A stretch of DNA of 64,000 nt from Candidatus Acetothermia bacterium (GTDB taxonomy: Bacteria; Bipolaricaulota; Bipolaricaulia; RBG-16-55-9; JANLFV01): positions 62,001 to 126,000 of the forward strand of contig JANLFV010000003.1 of NCBI GenBank assembly GCA_024653345.1. The letters run 5' to 3'. Both the position numbers and the translations under genes were made by a program. Positions 6,016 through 14,039 of the stretch are shown piece after piece (the first letter of the stretch is position 1; each line of letters starts with the position of its first letter). The notes beneath the pieces were generated by a model. It made no database searches. It was not told the DNA's origin and saw only the letters and a program-made list of their open reading frames with translations.

Positions 6016-7344
6016 TTAGAATGGTAACCCCTCCAAGGGTAGCTCCCCCCGTTTACTCAGCTTCCCCAACCGTTTCATCATCCTCCGGGCCTCGTTGAAC
6101 CGCTTCAAGAGGCGGTTCACCTCGCTCACCGCCGTCCCGCTCCCGCGGGCGATCCGCCGCTTTCGCGAGCCGTCGATGATCTGGGGGTTGAGCCGCTCCG
6201 CCCGCGTCATGGAGTTGATGATCGCCTCGACCTTGTCCAGCTCCTTGTCCTCGACCTGGACGCGGCCCGCACCGGGGAGCTTCTCCAGCAGCCGCTCGAG
6301 CGGCCCCATCCGGCGGACCTGTCTCAGCTGGTCGAGGAAATCCTGGAGCGTGAACTCCTCCTTCACCAGCCGCTCGGCCAGCTCCTCGGCCCGCTTCTGG
6401 TCGAGCCGCTCCTCGGCCTCCTCGATGAGCGAGAGGACATCGCCCATCCCCAGGATCCGGCCGGCCATCCGCTCGGGGTAGAACGGCTCGAGGTCCTCCA
6501 GCCGCTCGCCCACGCCCACGAACTTGATCGGGACCCCGGTCACCTCGACCATCGAGAGGGCCGCCCCGCCGCGGGCGTCCCCGTCGAGCTTGGTGAGGAT
6601 GATCCCGGTGAGCTTGAGGCGGCGGTGGAACTCCCCGGCGATCGCCACGGCCTCCTGGCCGGTCATGGCGTCCGCGACGAGGAGGACCTCGCGCGGCTCG
6701 AGCGCGCGGGCCTGGGCCTCCAGCTCGGCCATGAGGGGCTCATCGACCTGGAGCCGCCCGGCCGTGTCCAGGACCACCAGGTCGAACCCCTCGGCCCTGG
6801 CCCGCTCGAGGGCCTGGCGGGCGATCTCGAGCGGGGAGAGGGAGCCGTCGCCGAAGTAGGCGAACCCCAGCCGCTCGCTCAGTTGCCGGAGCTGCTCCCC
6901 CGCCGCGGGGCGGTAGACATCCGCGGCCACGAGGAGCGGGCGCTTGGCCTGGCCCCGCTTCACCAGGTAGCGGGCGAGCTTCCCCGCGGTCGTCGTTTTC
7001 CCCGACCCCTGGAGCCCGACGAGCATCACCACGCTCGGGAGGCACGCCTCCCCGGGCGAGAGATCGAGTTCGGCCCGCCCGCCGCCCATGAGCGCGGCCA
7101 GCTCGTCGTGGATCAGCTTGATCACCTGCTGGCCGGGGGTGAGGCTCTCGAGGATCTCTTGCCCGAGGGCCTTGGCGGCCACGCGCTCGGTGAAGCTCTT
7201 CGCCACCTTGTAGTTCACATCGGCCTCGAGGAGCACCCTGCGGACCTCCCGCAGGCCCTCCTCCACATCGGCCCGGGTGAGCCGGCCCTTCCGCCGGAGC
7301 CGGGTCAACACCTCCGTCAGCCGCTGGCCCAAGGAGTCGAACAT
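6016..7344 (-). CDS. ffh: signal recognition particle GTPase Ffh
   Basis: The 442-residue SRP54 homologue delivers nascent membrane proteins to FtsY. It has an N domain (from MFDSLGQRLTEVLTRL) and a G domain with the P-loop GLQGSGKTTTAGKLARYL at about 110-127, LLVAADVYRPAAGEQL, VLDTAGRLQVDEPLM and ILTKLDGDARGGAALSM. The C-terminal M domain has MGPLERLLEKLPGAG and RKRRIARGSGTAVSEVNRLL. I chose the ATG at 7342-7344 because it gives the family N-terminus. The longer frame from 7398 would start upstream of the promoter. The promoter at 7352-7380 predicts transcription starting within a base or two of this ATG, so the mRNA is probably leaderless. Confidence 0.96.
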   Translation of the reverse strand: MFDSLGQRLTEVLTRLRRKGRLTRADVEEGLREVRRVLLEADVNYKVAKSFTERVAAKALGQEILESLTPGQQVIKLIHDELAALMGGGRAELDLSPGEACLPSVVMLVGLQGSGKTTTAGKLARYLVKRGQAKRPLLVAADVYRPAAGEQLRQLSERLGFAYFGDGSLSPLEIARQALERARAEGFDLVVLDTAGRLQVDEPLMAELEAQARALEPREVLLVADAMTGQEAVAIAGEFHRRLKLTGIILTKLDGDARGGAALSMVEVTGVPIKFVGVGERLEDLEPFYPERMAGRILGMGDVLSLIEEAEERLDQKRAEELAERLVKEEFTLQDFLDQLRQVRRMGPLERLLEKLPGAGRVQVEDKELDKVEAIINSMTRAERLNPQIIDGSRKRRIARGSGTAVSEVNRLLKRFNEARRMMKRLGKLSKRGELPLEGLPF

Positions 7345-7351
7345 CGCCCGG

Positions 7352-7380
7352 ATTTTAGGAAAACAGGATAGGACTGTCAA
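7352..7380 (-). promoter_or_regulatory. promoter for the ffh operon, leaderless
   Basis: Minus-strand TTGACA (7375-7380), 17-base spacer, TAAAAT (7352-7357). The expected start site, about 7345-7346, touches the ffh ATG at 7344. Confidence 0.85.
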
Positions 7381-7391
7381 CCGCGGCGCGG

Positions 7392-7420
7392 TTGTCACTG
7401 GAGTGGAGATCGTTTATAAT
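7392..7420 (+). promoter_or_regulatory. divergent promoter for the CNNM-type gene
   Basis: TTGTCA (7392-7397), 17-base spacer, TATAAT (7415-7420). Its -35 region lies back-to-back with that of the ffh promoter. GAGGTG before the ATG at 7441 can act as the ribosome-binding site. Confidence 0.82.
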
Positions 7421-7440
7421 TTCAGCGAGGTGTTAGGCTG

Positions 7441-8718
7441 ATGAACCTCATTTGGGGGTTTGTCGCCCTCCTGGTGTTGGTCCTCTTCTCCGGGTTCCTC
7501 TCCGCGTCCGAGACGGCCCTCACCGCGATGGGGCGGGGCCGGTTGGGCTACCTAGTGAAGGCCCACCCCCGGAAGGCTAGAGCCCTCAAGGCGCTGCTGA
7601 ACGACCCCAACGGCCTGATCACCGCGCTGCTCATCGCCAACAACTTCGTGAACCTCCTCGCCTCCTCGATCGCCACGATCCTCTCGCTCCAGCTCCTCCG
7701 GCCTTATCTCTCCACGACCGCGGCGGGGCTGGTGGCGACCATCCTCATCACGCTCTACCTCCTGGCCTTGGGGGAGATCACCCCCAAGAGCTTGGCCAAG
7801 AACCATCCGGAGCGGTTCACCCTCGCCGCCATCTGGCCGGTCTATCTCCTCGCCCACCTCCTCAGGCCGCTTGTCCTCCTCTTCCGCAGGCTCGCAGCGG
7901 CCCTGACTGCGCTCCTCCCGGCCTCGTTCCAGGGGAAGGAGCAGCCGGGAGTGAGCGAGGAGCAGATCAAGTATCTCATCGAGGCGAGCCGCGAGCGCGG
8001 CTTGCTGGAGAAAGAGGATGTGGAGATGATCAAGCGGATCTTCACCTACGACGATATGACCGCGGAGCAGGTGATGGTCCCCCGGCCGGATGTCCAGGCG
8101 ATCGAGATCAACACCCCCTTGGAGGAGGCGAAGCGGATCATGGCCCAGGACCGGCACTCCCGCTTCCCGGCCTACGAGGGCGACCGGGACAATGTCATCG
8201 GCTTCCTCTACGCCAAGGACCTCCTCCAGGCCCGCCCGGGCCAGTCGCTCCGCGAGCTCCTCCGGCCCCCGTTCTACACCTCGACCACCCGCCCGATCAA
8301 CGAGCTCTTGCGGGACTTCCAGCGGGAGCACCAGCACATGGCCATGGTGGTCGACGAGTTCGGGGGGATGGCCGGGATCGTGACCCTCGAGGACATCCTC
8401 GAGGAGATCGTCGGGGAGATCGAGGACGAGTATGACCGCCCGGAGCAGCTGATCCAGCGGCTTTCGGCCAACGAATACCTCGTCGACGGGGACACGGAGG
8501 TCGACCTGCTGAACGAGAAGCTCGGGCTAGCGCTGCCGCTGGACGAGGGGGTGACGATCAGCGGGCTACTCCTGGCCCGGTTCGAGGACATCCCCGAGGA
8601 GGGGGAGTCGGTCGAGATCGACTCCGTCCGGCTGACGGTGGAGGAGGCGAGCGAGCGGGAGATCCTCAAGGTCCGGCTCGAGCTCCTCCCCGGCCAGGGC
8701 GCGGGCGATCGCAGTTGA
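7441..8718 (+). CDS. CNNM/CorC-type transporter (hemolysin-C family)
   Basis: The 425-residue membrane protein has a DUF21/CNNM transmembrane domain (about 1-185, with SGFLSASETALTAMGRGRL, ALLIANNFVNLLASSIAT and GEITPKSLAKNHPERF). A CBS-domain pair follows (about 200-330, with MVPRPDVQAIEINTPLEEA and MAMVVDEFGGMAGIVTLEDI). It ends in a CorC/HlyC transporter-associated domain (about 345-415). Family members are linked to Mg2+ or Co2+ export and, in some bacteria, to Mg2+ resistance; the old hemolysin name is historical. Length is typical. It has its own promoter divergent from ffh. Confidence 0.93.
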   Translation: MNLIWGFVALLVLVLFSGFLSASETALTAMGRGRLGYLVKAHPRKARALKALLNDPNGLITALLIANNFVNLLASSIATILSLQLLRPYLSTTAAGLVATILITLYLLALGEITPKSLAKNHPERFTLAAIWPVYLLAHLLRPLVLLFRRLAAALTALLPASFQGKEQPGVSEEQIKYLIEASRERGLLEKEDVEMIKRIFTYDDMTAEQVMVPRPDVQAIEINTPLEEAKRIMAQDRHSRFPAYEGDRDNVIGFLYAKDLLQARPGQSLRELLRPPFYTSTTRPINELLRDFQREHQHMAMVVDEFGGMAGIVTLEDILEEIVGEIEDEYDRPEQLIQRLSANEYLVDGDTEVDLLNEKLGLALPLDEGVTISGLLLARFEDIPEEGESVEIDSVRLTVEEASEREILKVRLELLPGQGAGDRS

Positions 8719-8743
8719 AGCGAACTGCGCATTCCTCTATAAT
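8715..8743 (+). promoter_or_regulatory. promoter for the M1 peptidase gene
   Basis: TTGAAG (8715-8720), 17-base spacer, TATAAT (8738-8743). It overlaps the stop of the upstream gene. AGGAGGAG follows just before the ATG at 8761. Confidence 0.8.
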
Positions 8744-8760
8744 CCCCGGTCAAGGAGGAG

Positions 8761-11538
8761 ATGATGAGAAGACTCTTGCCCCTGGCTCTCCCTGTCCTGA
8801 TCCTCTCCCTCGCCCTCACGGCCCAGGCGGAGGAGCGCTACAGCCTCAAGGTGAAGCTGGACCCTCAGACGGACACGCTCGCGGGAAGCGCACTGGTCGT
8901 CTATCAGAACGACTCCGAGGCCCCCCTGGACTCGCTCTACTTTCTCCTGCTCCCGAACTTCGGCCGGGAGCGGAACCCCTACCTCGATCGGTCCTACATC
9001 GATCAGTCCTACTGGGAGGGGTTCGACCCCTCCTGGCTCCAGGTCCAGGCGGTGACAGATGAGGGAGGCGAGCCGCTCCAGCACGAGCTTCTCGAGTCGC
9101 CCCCCGAGGTCCAGACCTATTCTTTGAAGGATACCTTCCTCCGCGTGGCCCTCCCTGCGCCGCTCGCGCCGGGCCAGACGGCTTCGGTGAAGATCGAGTT
9201 CGCCACGAAGTTCCCCGAGATGGTCGTGGGCGATCAGTGCCATCACCGCGAGATCTACACCTGGCGGTTCGGCTGGCACCCCATCGCCATCCCCGCGGAG
9301 AGCCTGGTCGAGGGCTTCCCTCAGCCTCCGCCGGGAGGGTATTACAAGTTCGAGCTCCCCGCCGCCTGGTATGAGGCCGAGCTGACCCTCCCCAAGGAAT
9401 ATGTGCTGGCCGCCGGGGCAGAGGAGCAGGAGCTGGTCCGGGAGGATGAGGGCTGGAAGACCTTCCTCCTCCGGAGCAATTTCCCCGTGAGGTCGATCCC
9501 CTGGAGCGCGGGGCCGGCCTTCGCCCGGTATGGGCTGGAAGCGGGCGGGCGGCTGGTCGAGGTCTACTACCTCCCCGATCACAAGGCCGCGGCCCGCCTC
9601 TTCGCCACCTATGCCGTGGAGGTCCTCGAGCGCTACGAACAGCTCTATGGCCCGCTGGACTATGAGCGCGTGGTGATCGTCGAGTCCTCGGCCCGCGGGC
9701 TCTTCGGGATGACAGCCGACGGGCTGGTGATCCTCGGCGACTCCTGGTTCCGGGAGAAGGACCTCGCGCTAGCGGGGATGATCGACCGGTTCGCCGAGTA
9801 TGTCCTGGCCCACGAGCTGGCCCACCTCTACTTCGGGGTCGGGGCGGGCGTGGACTTCAACGCCGAGAACTTCCTCAGCGAGGCCTTCGCCCAGTATCTC
9901 TCGATCAGCTACTACGAGGAGAAATACGGCGGGTTCGGGCCGAACGTCTTCGTCTTCAAGCGGAAGGGCCTGGTCCAGAACGTGATCGACTACTACCTGG
10001 GGTTCTACAACCTCCGGCAGCACAATGTCGAGCTGCCCTATCTCAAGGTCTTCAAGGACCGGTTCGACGAGGCCCTTGTCAAGCCGGAGAAGGAGGTGGA
10101 ATACGGGAACTACTCGACCGTCCGGCTTTATGACAAGGGCTATCTCGTCCTGCGGGCCCTGGCGGGGCAGATCGGCGAGGAGAGGATGCGGGAGCTGCTG
10201 GCAAGGGTCCACCGCGACTACGCGCACGAGATCTTCACCACCGCGGACCTCCAGCAGCTGGCCGAGGAGCTCTCCGGCCAGCAGCTCGAGGGGTTCTTCT
10301 CCAACTGGCTCTACGGGGCGGTGTCCGTGGACTACGGGATCAAGCGGGTCACCACGACCGGCGAGAGCGGGAACTACCTCACGGCCGCGCAGCTCGTCCG
10401 GCGCGGGGAGGGGGCCCTCCCCGTCGAGGTCGTGGCCCTCACCGAGGGGGGCGAGGAGCTGACGGAGCTGTGGGAGGCGAGCGAGCCGGAGGGGCGGGTC
10501 GAGTTCCGGACCGCCAGCCCGGTGAAGGAGATCCGGCTCGACCCCCGCGAGCTGACGCCCGATACCAATAGGCTCGACAACTTCTACCCCCCGAAGGTCC
10601 GGGTGATCACCACGGGGAAGAACGACCTCCCGCTCGACGCCTACCTCCTCCAGCTCGACCCGATGAGCCAGACGGTCGCGGGCGGCACGCTCTGGTATCG
10701 CTGGCTGGTGAGCGTGGCCCAGAAGGTGGGCGCGTTCGCGATCTACAACGGCCGGGGCTCGGTGACCCGGGGCTATCTCGACCTTGGCCCGCTCGATCAA
10801 TACGGGACGATCGCGGGGGAGTTGTCCCTCGAGCTCGCCCGCTACGCCAATCCGCCCGTCGGCTCGCCGGCGAAGTTCTGGGAGGCTCGGGACCAGCTCA
10901 GCTTCGCCATCGGCCGGGTCCTCGACGCCGGGGCCCGCCGGGGGATCAACTACCTCGGCCTGGGCTGGACGAGGAGCGAGGCGATCGCCGAGACCTACTC
11001 CTTCTCCGCGGAGCTGCTCGGCTACCCGCTGGAGTTCGGCCGGCTCGCGCTCACCAGTTGGCACAGCTTCCGGCTCCTCCCCCACCTCTACCTCGAGGAG
11101 CGGGTCCAGCTCGGGCTGGGGCTCGACCTCCCCGGGCCGTTCCGCTTCCGACTGGACGAGCTGCGGAGCTTCTACCAGCAGGTCGAGGGGAAGTGGGTGA
11201 AGGCCAGCTTCCCCGGAAATGCCAAGTTGGCCGGCCAGCTCTCGCTGAGCCTCCCGGCCAAGCGGGAGCTGGACTACGACCTGGCGAACCTCGCCGTGCT
11301 CGACGAGCTGCGGTTGTCGCTCTTCCTAGCCTTCGGGAAGACCTGGGAGCGGTTCGAGAACCTCGACCTCAAGGAGTTTCACGTGGAGGTCGGGGCTGAG
11401 GGGCGGCTGAGCGGGGAGACGCTCGGCGGCCTCTTCCCCGTCTCCTTCACCGTCGGGTTCGCCTACCCCCTCCTGGGGATCGAGCCGGAGGGCCGTCGCG
11501 CTCAGCTCTACCTCGAGGCGGAGATCCCGCTCCTCTGA
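8761..11538 (+). CDS. secreted M1-family (gluzincin) peptidase with C-terminal probable beta-barrel
   Basis: The 925-residue product has a signal peptide (ends AQAEE, about residue 23), an N-terminal beta-sandwich (about 25-270) and an M1 peptidase domain. The zinc site is HELAH followed 18 residues later by Glu in SEAFAQY, the exact M1 spacing. In place of GAMEN it has a GMTADGLVIL segment. After about residue 590 it departs from known M1 enzymes. The last 330 residues alternate polar and hydrophobic positions and carry repeated amphipathic beta-strands (LSLFLAFGKTWERF, EGRLSGETLGGLFPVSFTVG, AQLYLEAEIPLL) like the Omp85/D15 surface-antigen barrel. I infer an outer-membrane peptidase-barrel fusion. 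An alternative is a plain beta-sandwich tail. The peptidase call is firm; the barrel is inference. Confidence 0.82.
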   Translation: MMRRLLPLALPVLILSLALTAQAEERYSLKVKLDPQTDTLAGSALVVYQNDSEAPLDSLYFLLLPNFGRERNPYLDRSYIDQSYWEGFDPSWLQVQAVTDEGGEPLQHELLESPPEVQTYSLKDTFLRVALPAPLAPGQTASVKIEFATKFPEMVVGDQCHHREIYTWRFGWHPIAIPAESLVEGFPQPPPGGYYKFELPAAWYEAELTLPKEYVLAAGAEEQELVREDEGWKTFLLRSNFPVRSIPWSAGPAFARYGLEAGGRLVEVYYLPDHKAAARLFATYAVEVLERYEQLYGPLDYERVVIVESSARGLFGMTADGLVILGDSWFREKDLALAGMIDRFAEYVLAHELAHLYFGVGAGVDFNAENFLSEAFAQYLSISYYEEKYGGFGPNVFVFKRKGLVQNVIDYYLGFYNLRQHNVELPYLKVFKDRFDEALVKPEKEVEYGNYSTVRLYDKGYLVLRALAGQIGEERMRELLARVHRDYAHEIFTTADLQQLAEELSGQQLEGFFSNWLYGAVSVDYGIKRVTTTGESGNYLTAAQLVRRGEGALPVEVVALTEGGEELTELWEASEPEGRVEFRTASPVKEIRLDPRELTPDTNRLDNFYPPKVRVITTGKNDLPLDAYLLQLDPMSQTVAGGTLWYRWLVSVAQKVGAFAIYNGRGSVTRGYLDLGPLDQYGTIAGELSLELARYANPPVGSPAKFWEARDQLSFAIGRVLDAGARRGINYLGLGWTRSEAIAETYSFSAELLGYPLEFGRLALTSWHSFRLLPHLYLEERVQLGLGLDLPGPFRFRLDELRSFYQQVEGKWVKASFPGNAKLAGQLSLSLPAKRELDYDLANLAVLDELRLSLFLAFGKTWERFENLDLKEFHVEVGAEGRLSGETLGGLFPVSFTVGFAYPLLGIEPEGRRAQLYLEAEIPLL

Positions 11539-11563
11539 GCCGCCAGCCCGAGGGGGAATGGAC

Positions 11564-11592
11564 TTGACTCGGAACCTCTCCGGTGTTATATT
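11564..11592 (+). promoter_or_regulatory. promoter for the FadR-type regulator gene
   Basis: TTGACT (11564-11569), 17-base spacer, TATATT (11587-11592). The expected start at about 11599 leaves only about three leader bases before the ATG at 11602. Confidence 0.78.
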
Positions 11593-11593
11593 C

Positions 11594-11612
11594 TTACCGT
11601 AATGCCAGGTAA
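11594..11612 (+). promoter_or_regulatory. candidate autoregulatory operator
   Basis: Perfect inverted repeat TTACC-N9-GGTAA covering the predicted transcription start and the start codon of the FadR-type gene. The TnGT/ACnA-like half-sites resemble those of GntR/FadR-family operators. Binding would block initiation. Confidence 0.4.
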
Positions 11613-12318
11613 TGTGGTATTTCGCGCCGTGGGGGCGCAGAAGAAGAGCGTCCAGGTGGCCGAGCAGATCCTCGAGGCGATCCAGCGCGGGGTCTATCGC
11701 GTGGGGGACAAGCTCCCCCCGGAGCGGGTGATCGAGCAGGAGACGGGCGTGAGCAAGACCTCGGTCCGGGAGGCCCTCAGTGCGCTCCACCTCGCGGGGA
11801 TCGTCGAGCGGATCGCCGGGAGCGGGACCTTCGTCCGGAGCTGCCCTCAGGGCTGGGGGGCCCTAGCCCTGCTGGAGGAGAGCGAGAGCGTCGAGGATGC
11901 GCTCGAGGCCCGGAGGGTCGTGGAGCGGGGCGTGCTCGAGCTGGCCATCGAGCAGGCCGAGGAAGCCCAGCTCGGGGCGGTCCAGCGTGTCTCGGAGGAG
12001 ATGCGCTCGCTCCTCGGCGCGAAGGACTACGAGCGGTTCTTCGACCTGAACGAGGAGTTCCACCTCGCGGTCGCCGAGAGCACCGGGAACCCGCTGATCG
12101 TCAAGGTCGTCCGGCTCCTACTGCAGGTGACCCGCCAGCGGCTGTGGAAGCAGATGATCACGGACTACTTCCTCCGGGATGAGCGCCACTTCCGCCGGGC
12201 GATCGAGGACCATCGTCGGATCGGCGCGGCCCTGGCCAAGCGAGACAAGGAGAGAGTCGTCCGGGCGATGGAGGAGCACTTCATCTCGGCGAAGCGGATC
12301 CTCCAGGAGGGCAGCTAG
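11602..12318 (+). CDS. GntR-family (FadR subfamily) transcriptional regulator
   Basis: The 238-residue product has a winged helix-turn-helix (about 12-75, with GDKLPPERVIEQETGVSKTS and REALSALHLAGIVERIAGSG). An FCD ligand-binding domain follows (about 85-235, helical, with FFDLNEEFHLAVAESTGNPL and a C-terminal EDHRRIGAALAKRD). FCD domains sense small carboxylates, often with a metal bound by conserved Asp/His residues. No ribosome-binding site is visible, in line with a near-leaderless mRNA. It precedes the peptide-transport and peptidase cluster, which it may control; that link is inference. Confidence 0.92.
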   Translation: MPGNVVFRAVGAQKKSVQVAEQILEAIQRGVYRVGDKLPPERVIEQETGVSKTSVREALSALHLAGIVERIAGSGTFVRSCPQGWGALALLEESESVEDALEARRVVERGVLELAIEQAEEAQLGAVQRVSEEMRSLLGAKDYERFFDLNEEFHLAVAESTGNPLIVKVVRLLLQVTRQRLWKQMITDYFLRDERHFRRAIEDHRRIGAALAKRDKERVVRAMEEHFISAKRILQEGS

Positions 12319-12437
12319 CTCTGGAAGCTCGGCAAGTTCAAGCGTTACGACCGAGGCGGAGGGAGGTGGTCAAGGAGGGCGAACCTTCGAGATCCAGACG
12401 GGCTCTTTCTTATCTAGTCTAGTTGAGGAGGTATGAG

Positions 12438-13982
12438 ATGAGAAGCAGACTGGGCATACTGATGGCGGGTCTACTGGCCTTGGTGTTCCTGTTCGGGCTG
12501 ACGGGGCCGGCCCAGAAGGCCGGCGGGCAACTGACGATCGCGATCCAGGCCGAGCCGCCGGGGCTCAACCTCATCCTCACCGCGGCCGCGGCGAGCTATC
12601 AGATTGTATACTACAACATCAACGAGCCGCTCCTCCGCTACACCCCGGAGGGGCAGATCGTCCCGCTCCTCGCCGAGAGCCTGCCGCAGGTCACCGAGAC
12701 CGCGGACGGGGCGGAGTATACCTTCCGCCTCCGGCGGGGGGTCCAGTTCCACAACGGCGCGCCGCTCACGGCCGCGGATGTGAAGTATACCTTTGACACC
12801 CTCCGCGATCCCGCGACCGCCTCGCCGAACGCCGTCCCCTTCGCCGATGTCAAGGAGGTCCTGGCCGTCGATGACTACACTGTGAAGTTCATTACCAAGG
12901 GGAAGGCCGCCTCGCTGTTGGGCGAGCTCGCCTCCTCGAAGGGCGCGGGGATTATCCCCCAGGGCTCGAACATGGAGGAGCTGAAGTCCAACCCGATCGG
13001 GACCGGGCCGTTCAAGTTCGCCGAGTGGGTCCCCGGCGACCACATCACCTTCGTGAAGAACGAGAACTACTGGCAGCCGGGCATCCCCTACCTCGACAGG
13101 GTGGTCTTCAAGATCATCCCCGAGCAGGCCGCCTCGCTGGCCGCTCTTCTGGCCGGGGATGTGGACTTCGTCGACCGGATGGTCGCGGAGAACGCGATCC
13201 AGATCGAGGGAGATCCGCGGTTCAAGATCGCCTCCGCCCCGTCGAACCTCGCCCAAGTCCTGGTGATGAACAACAGCCGGGCGCCGTTCGACAATGTGCT
13301 CGTCCGGCGGGCGATCAACTACGCGCTCGACCGGGACGAGATCATCCTGGCCACCGACCTCCGCCCGGAGTGGGGGAGCAAGATCGTCTCCCACATGTGC
13401 CCCCTCAACCCCTACTACATCGACCTGACCGGGATGTATCCGCATGATCCGGAGAAGGCCCGCGCCCTCTTGGCCCAGGCCGGCTATCCGAACGGGTTCG
13501 AGACCACGATCTTCCTCCCCCAGCCCTACGAGTTCCACATCCGGACTGGAGAGGTGATCGCCGACCAGCTGGCTCAGGTCGGGATCAGGGCCAAGCTCGA
13601 GATCATCGAGTGGGGCCGCTGGCTCGATCAGGTCTACACCCGCTGGGACTACGATATGACGGTCATCGGCCACGACCAGGGGCTCGAGCCCGCGGCGAAC
13701 TTCGTCAAGGCCTTCGAGAGCGCCAAGCCCGACGGCTCGTCCGCCTACTACTGGCAATACACCAACTACTTCATCCGCGACCTCCTCCAGCGCGGGAGGA
13801 ACACCTTCGACCTCAGCGAGAGGAAGGTCATCTACGCCATGGTCCAGGCGATCATCGCCGACGACGCCGTCAACGCTTGGATTCAGGACCCCCACATGCT
13901 GGAGGGGATGAAGGCCGGGATCGAGGGCTTCCACATCCTCCCCATGTATGTCACGGACCTGAGCACGATCTATTGGAAGTAG
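12438..13982 (+). CDS. peptide-type ABC transporter substrate-binding protein (SBP_bac_5 family)
   Basis: The 514-residue exported protein has a signal peptide (MRSRLGILMAGLLALVFLFG, cleaved near AQKAGG). It also has the family-5 signature ITFVKNENYWQPG plus RRAINYALDRDEI and DPEKARALLAQAGYPNGFET. I chose the ATG at 12438, seven bases after GAGGAGG; the longer TTG start lies before that signal. Family 5 proteins bind peptides, nickel or sugars, and the nearby peptidases suggest peptides. A strong hairpin follows the gene, a common way to keep binding-protein mRNA more abundant than that for the permeases. Confidence 0.9.
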   Translation: MRSRLGILMAGLLALVFLFGLTGPAQKAGGQLTIAIQAEPPGLNLILTAAAASYQIVYYNINEPLLRYTPEGQIVPLLAESLPQVTETADGAEYTFRLRRGVQFHNGAPLTAADVKYTFDTLRDPATASPNAVPFADVKEVLAVDDYTVKFITKGKAASLLGELASSKGAGIIPQGSNMEELKSNPIGTGPFKFAEWVPGDHITFVKNENYWQPGIPYLDRVVFKIIPEQAASLAALLAGDVDFVDRMVAENAIQIEGDPRFKIASAPSNLAQVLVMNNSRAPFDNVLVRRAINYALDRDEIILATDLRPEWGSKIVSHMCPLNPYYIDLTGMYPHDPEKARALLAQAGYPNGFETTIFLPQPYEFHIRTGEVIADQLAQVGIRAKLEIIEWGRWLDQVYTRWDYDMTVIGHDQGLEPAANFVKAFESAKPDGSSAYYWQYTNYFIRDLLQRGRNTFDLSERKVIYAMVQAIIADDAVNAWIQDPHMLEGMKAGIEGFHILPMYVTDLSTIYWK

Positions 13983-13990
13983 CAGCGCCC

Positions 13991-14020
13991 GAGGGGGCCG
14001 GGGCTGGTCCCGGCCCCCTC
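13991..14020 (+). terminator. strong intercistronic hairpin after the binding-protein gene
   Basis: A perfect 12-bp stem (GAGGGGGCCGGG/CCCGGCCCCCTC) with a 6-base loop, followed by only a poor T-run. It probably acts as a partial terminator or as an mRNA-stabilising end that sets the binding protein to permease ratio. Confidence 0.65.
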
Positions 14021-14039
14021 AGCCTTCTTGGGCCAGGGG

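Noticed and set aside
7345-7398. longer ffh start at 7398
   Set aside because: It would lie upstream of the -10 and -35 boxes; the ATG at 7344 gives the family N-terminus.
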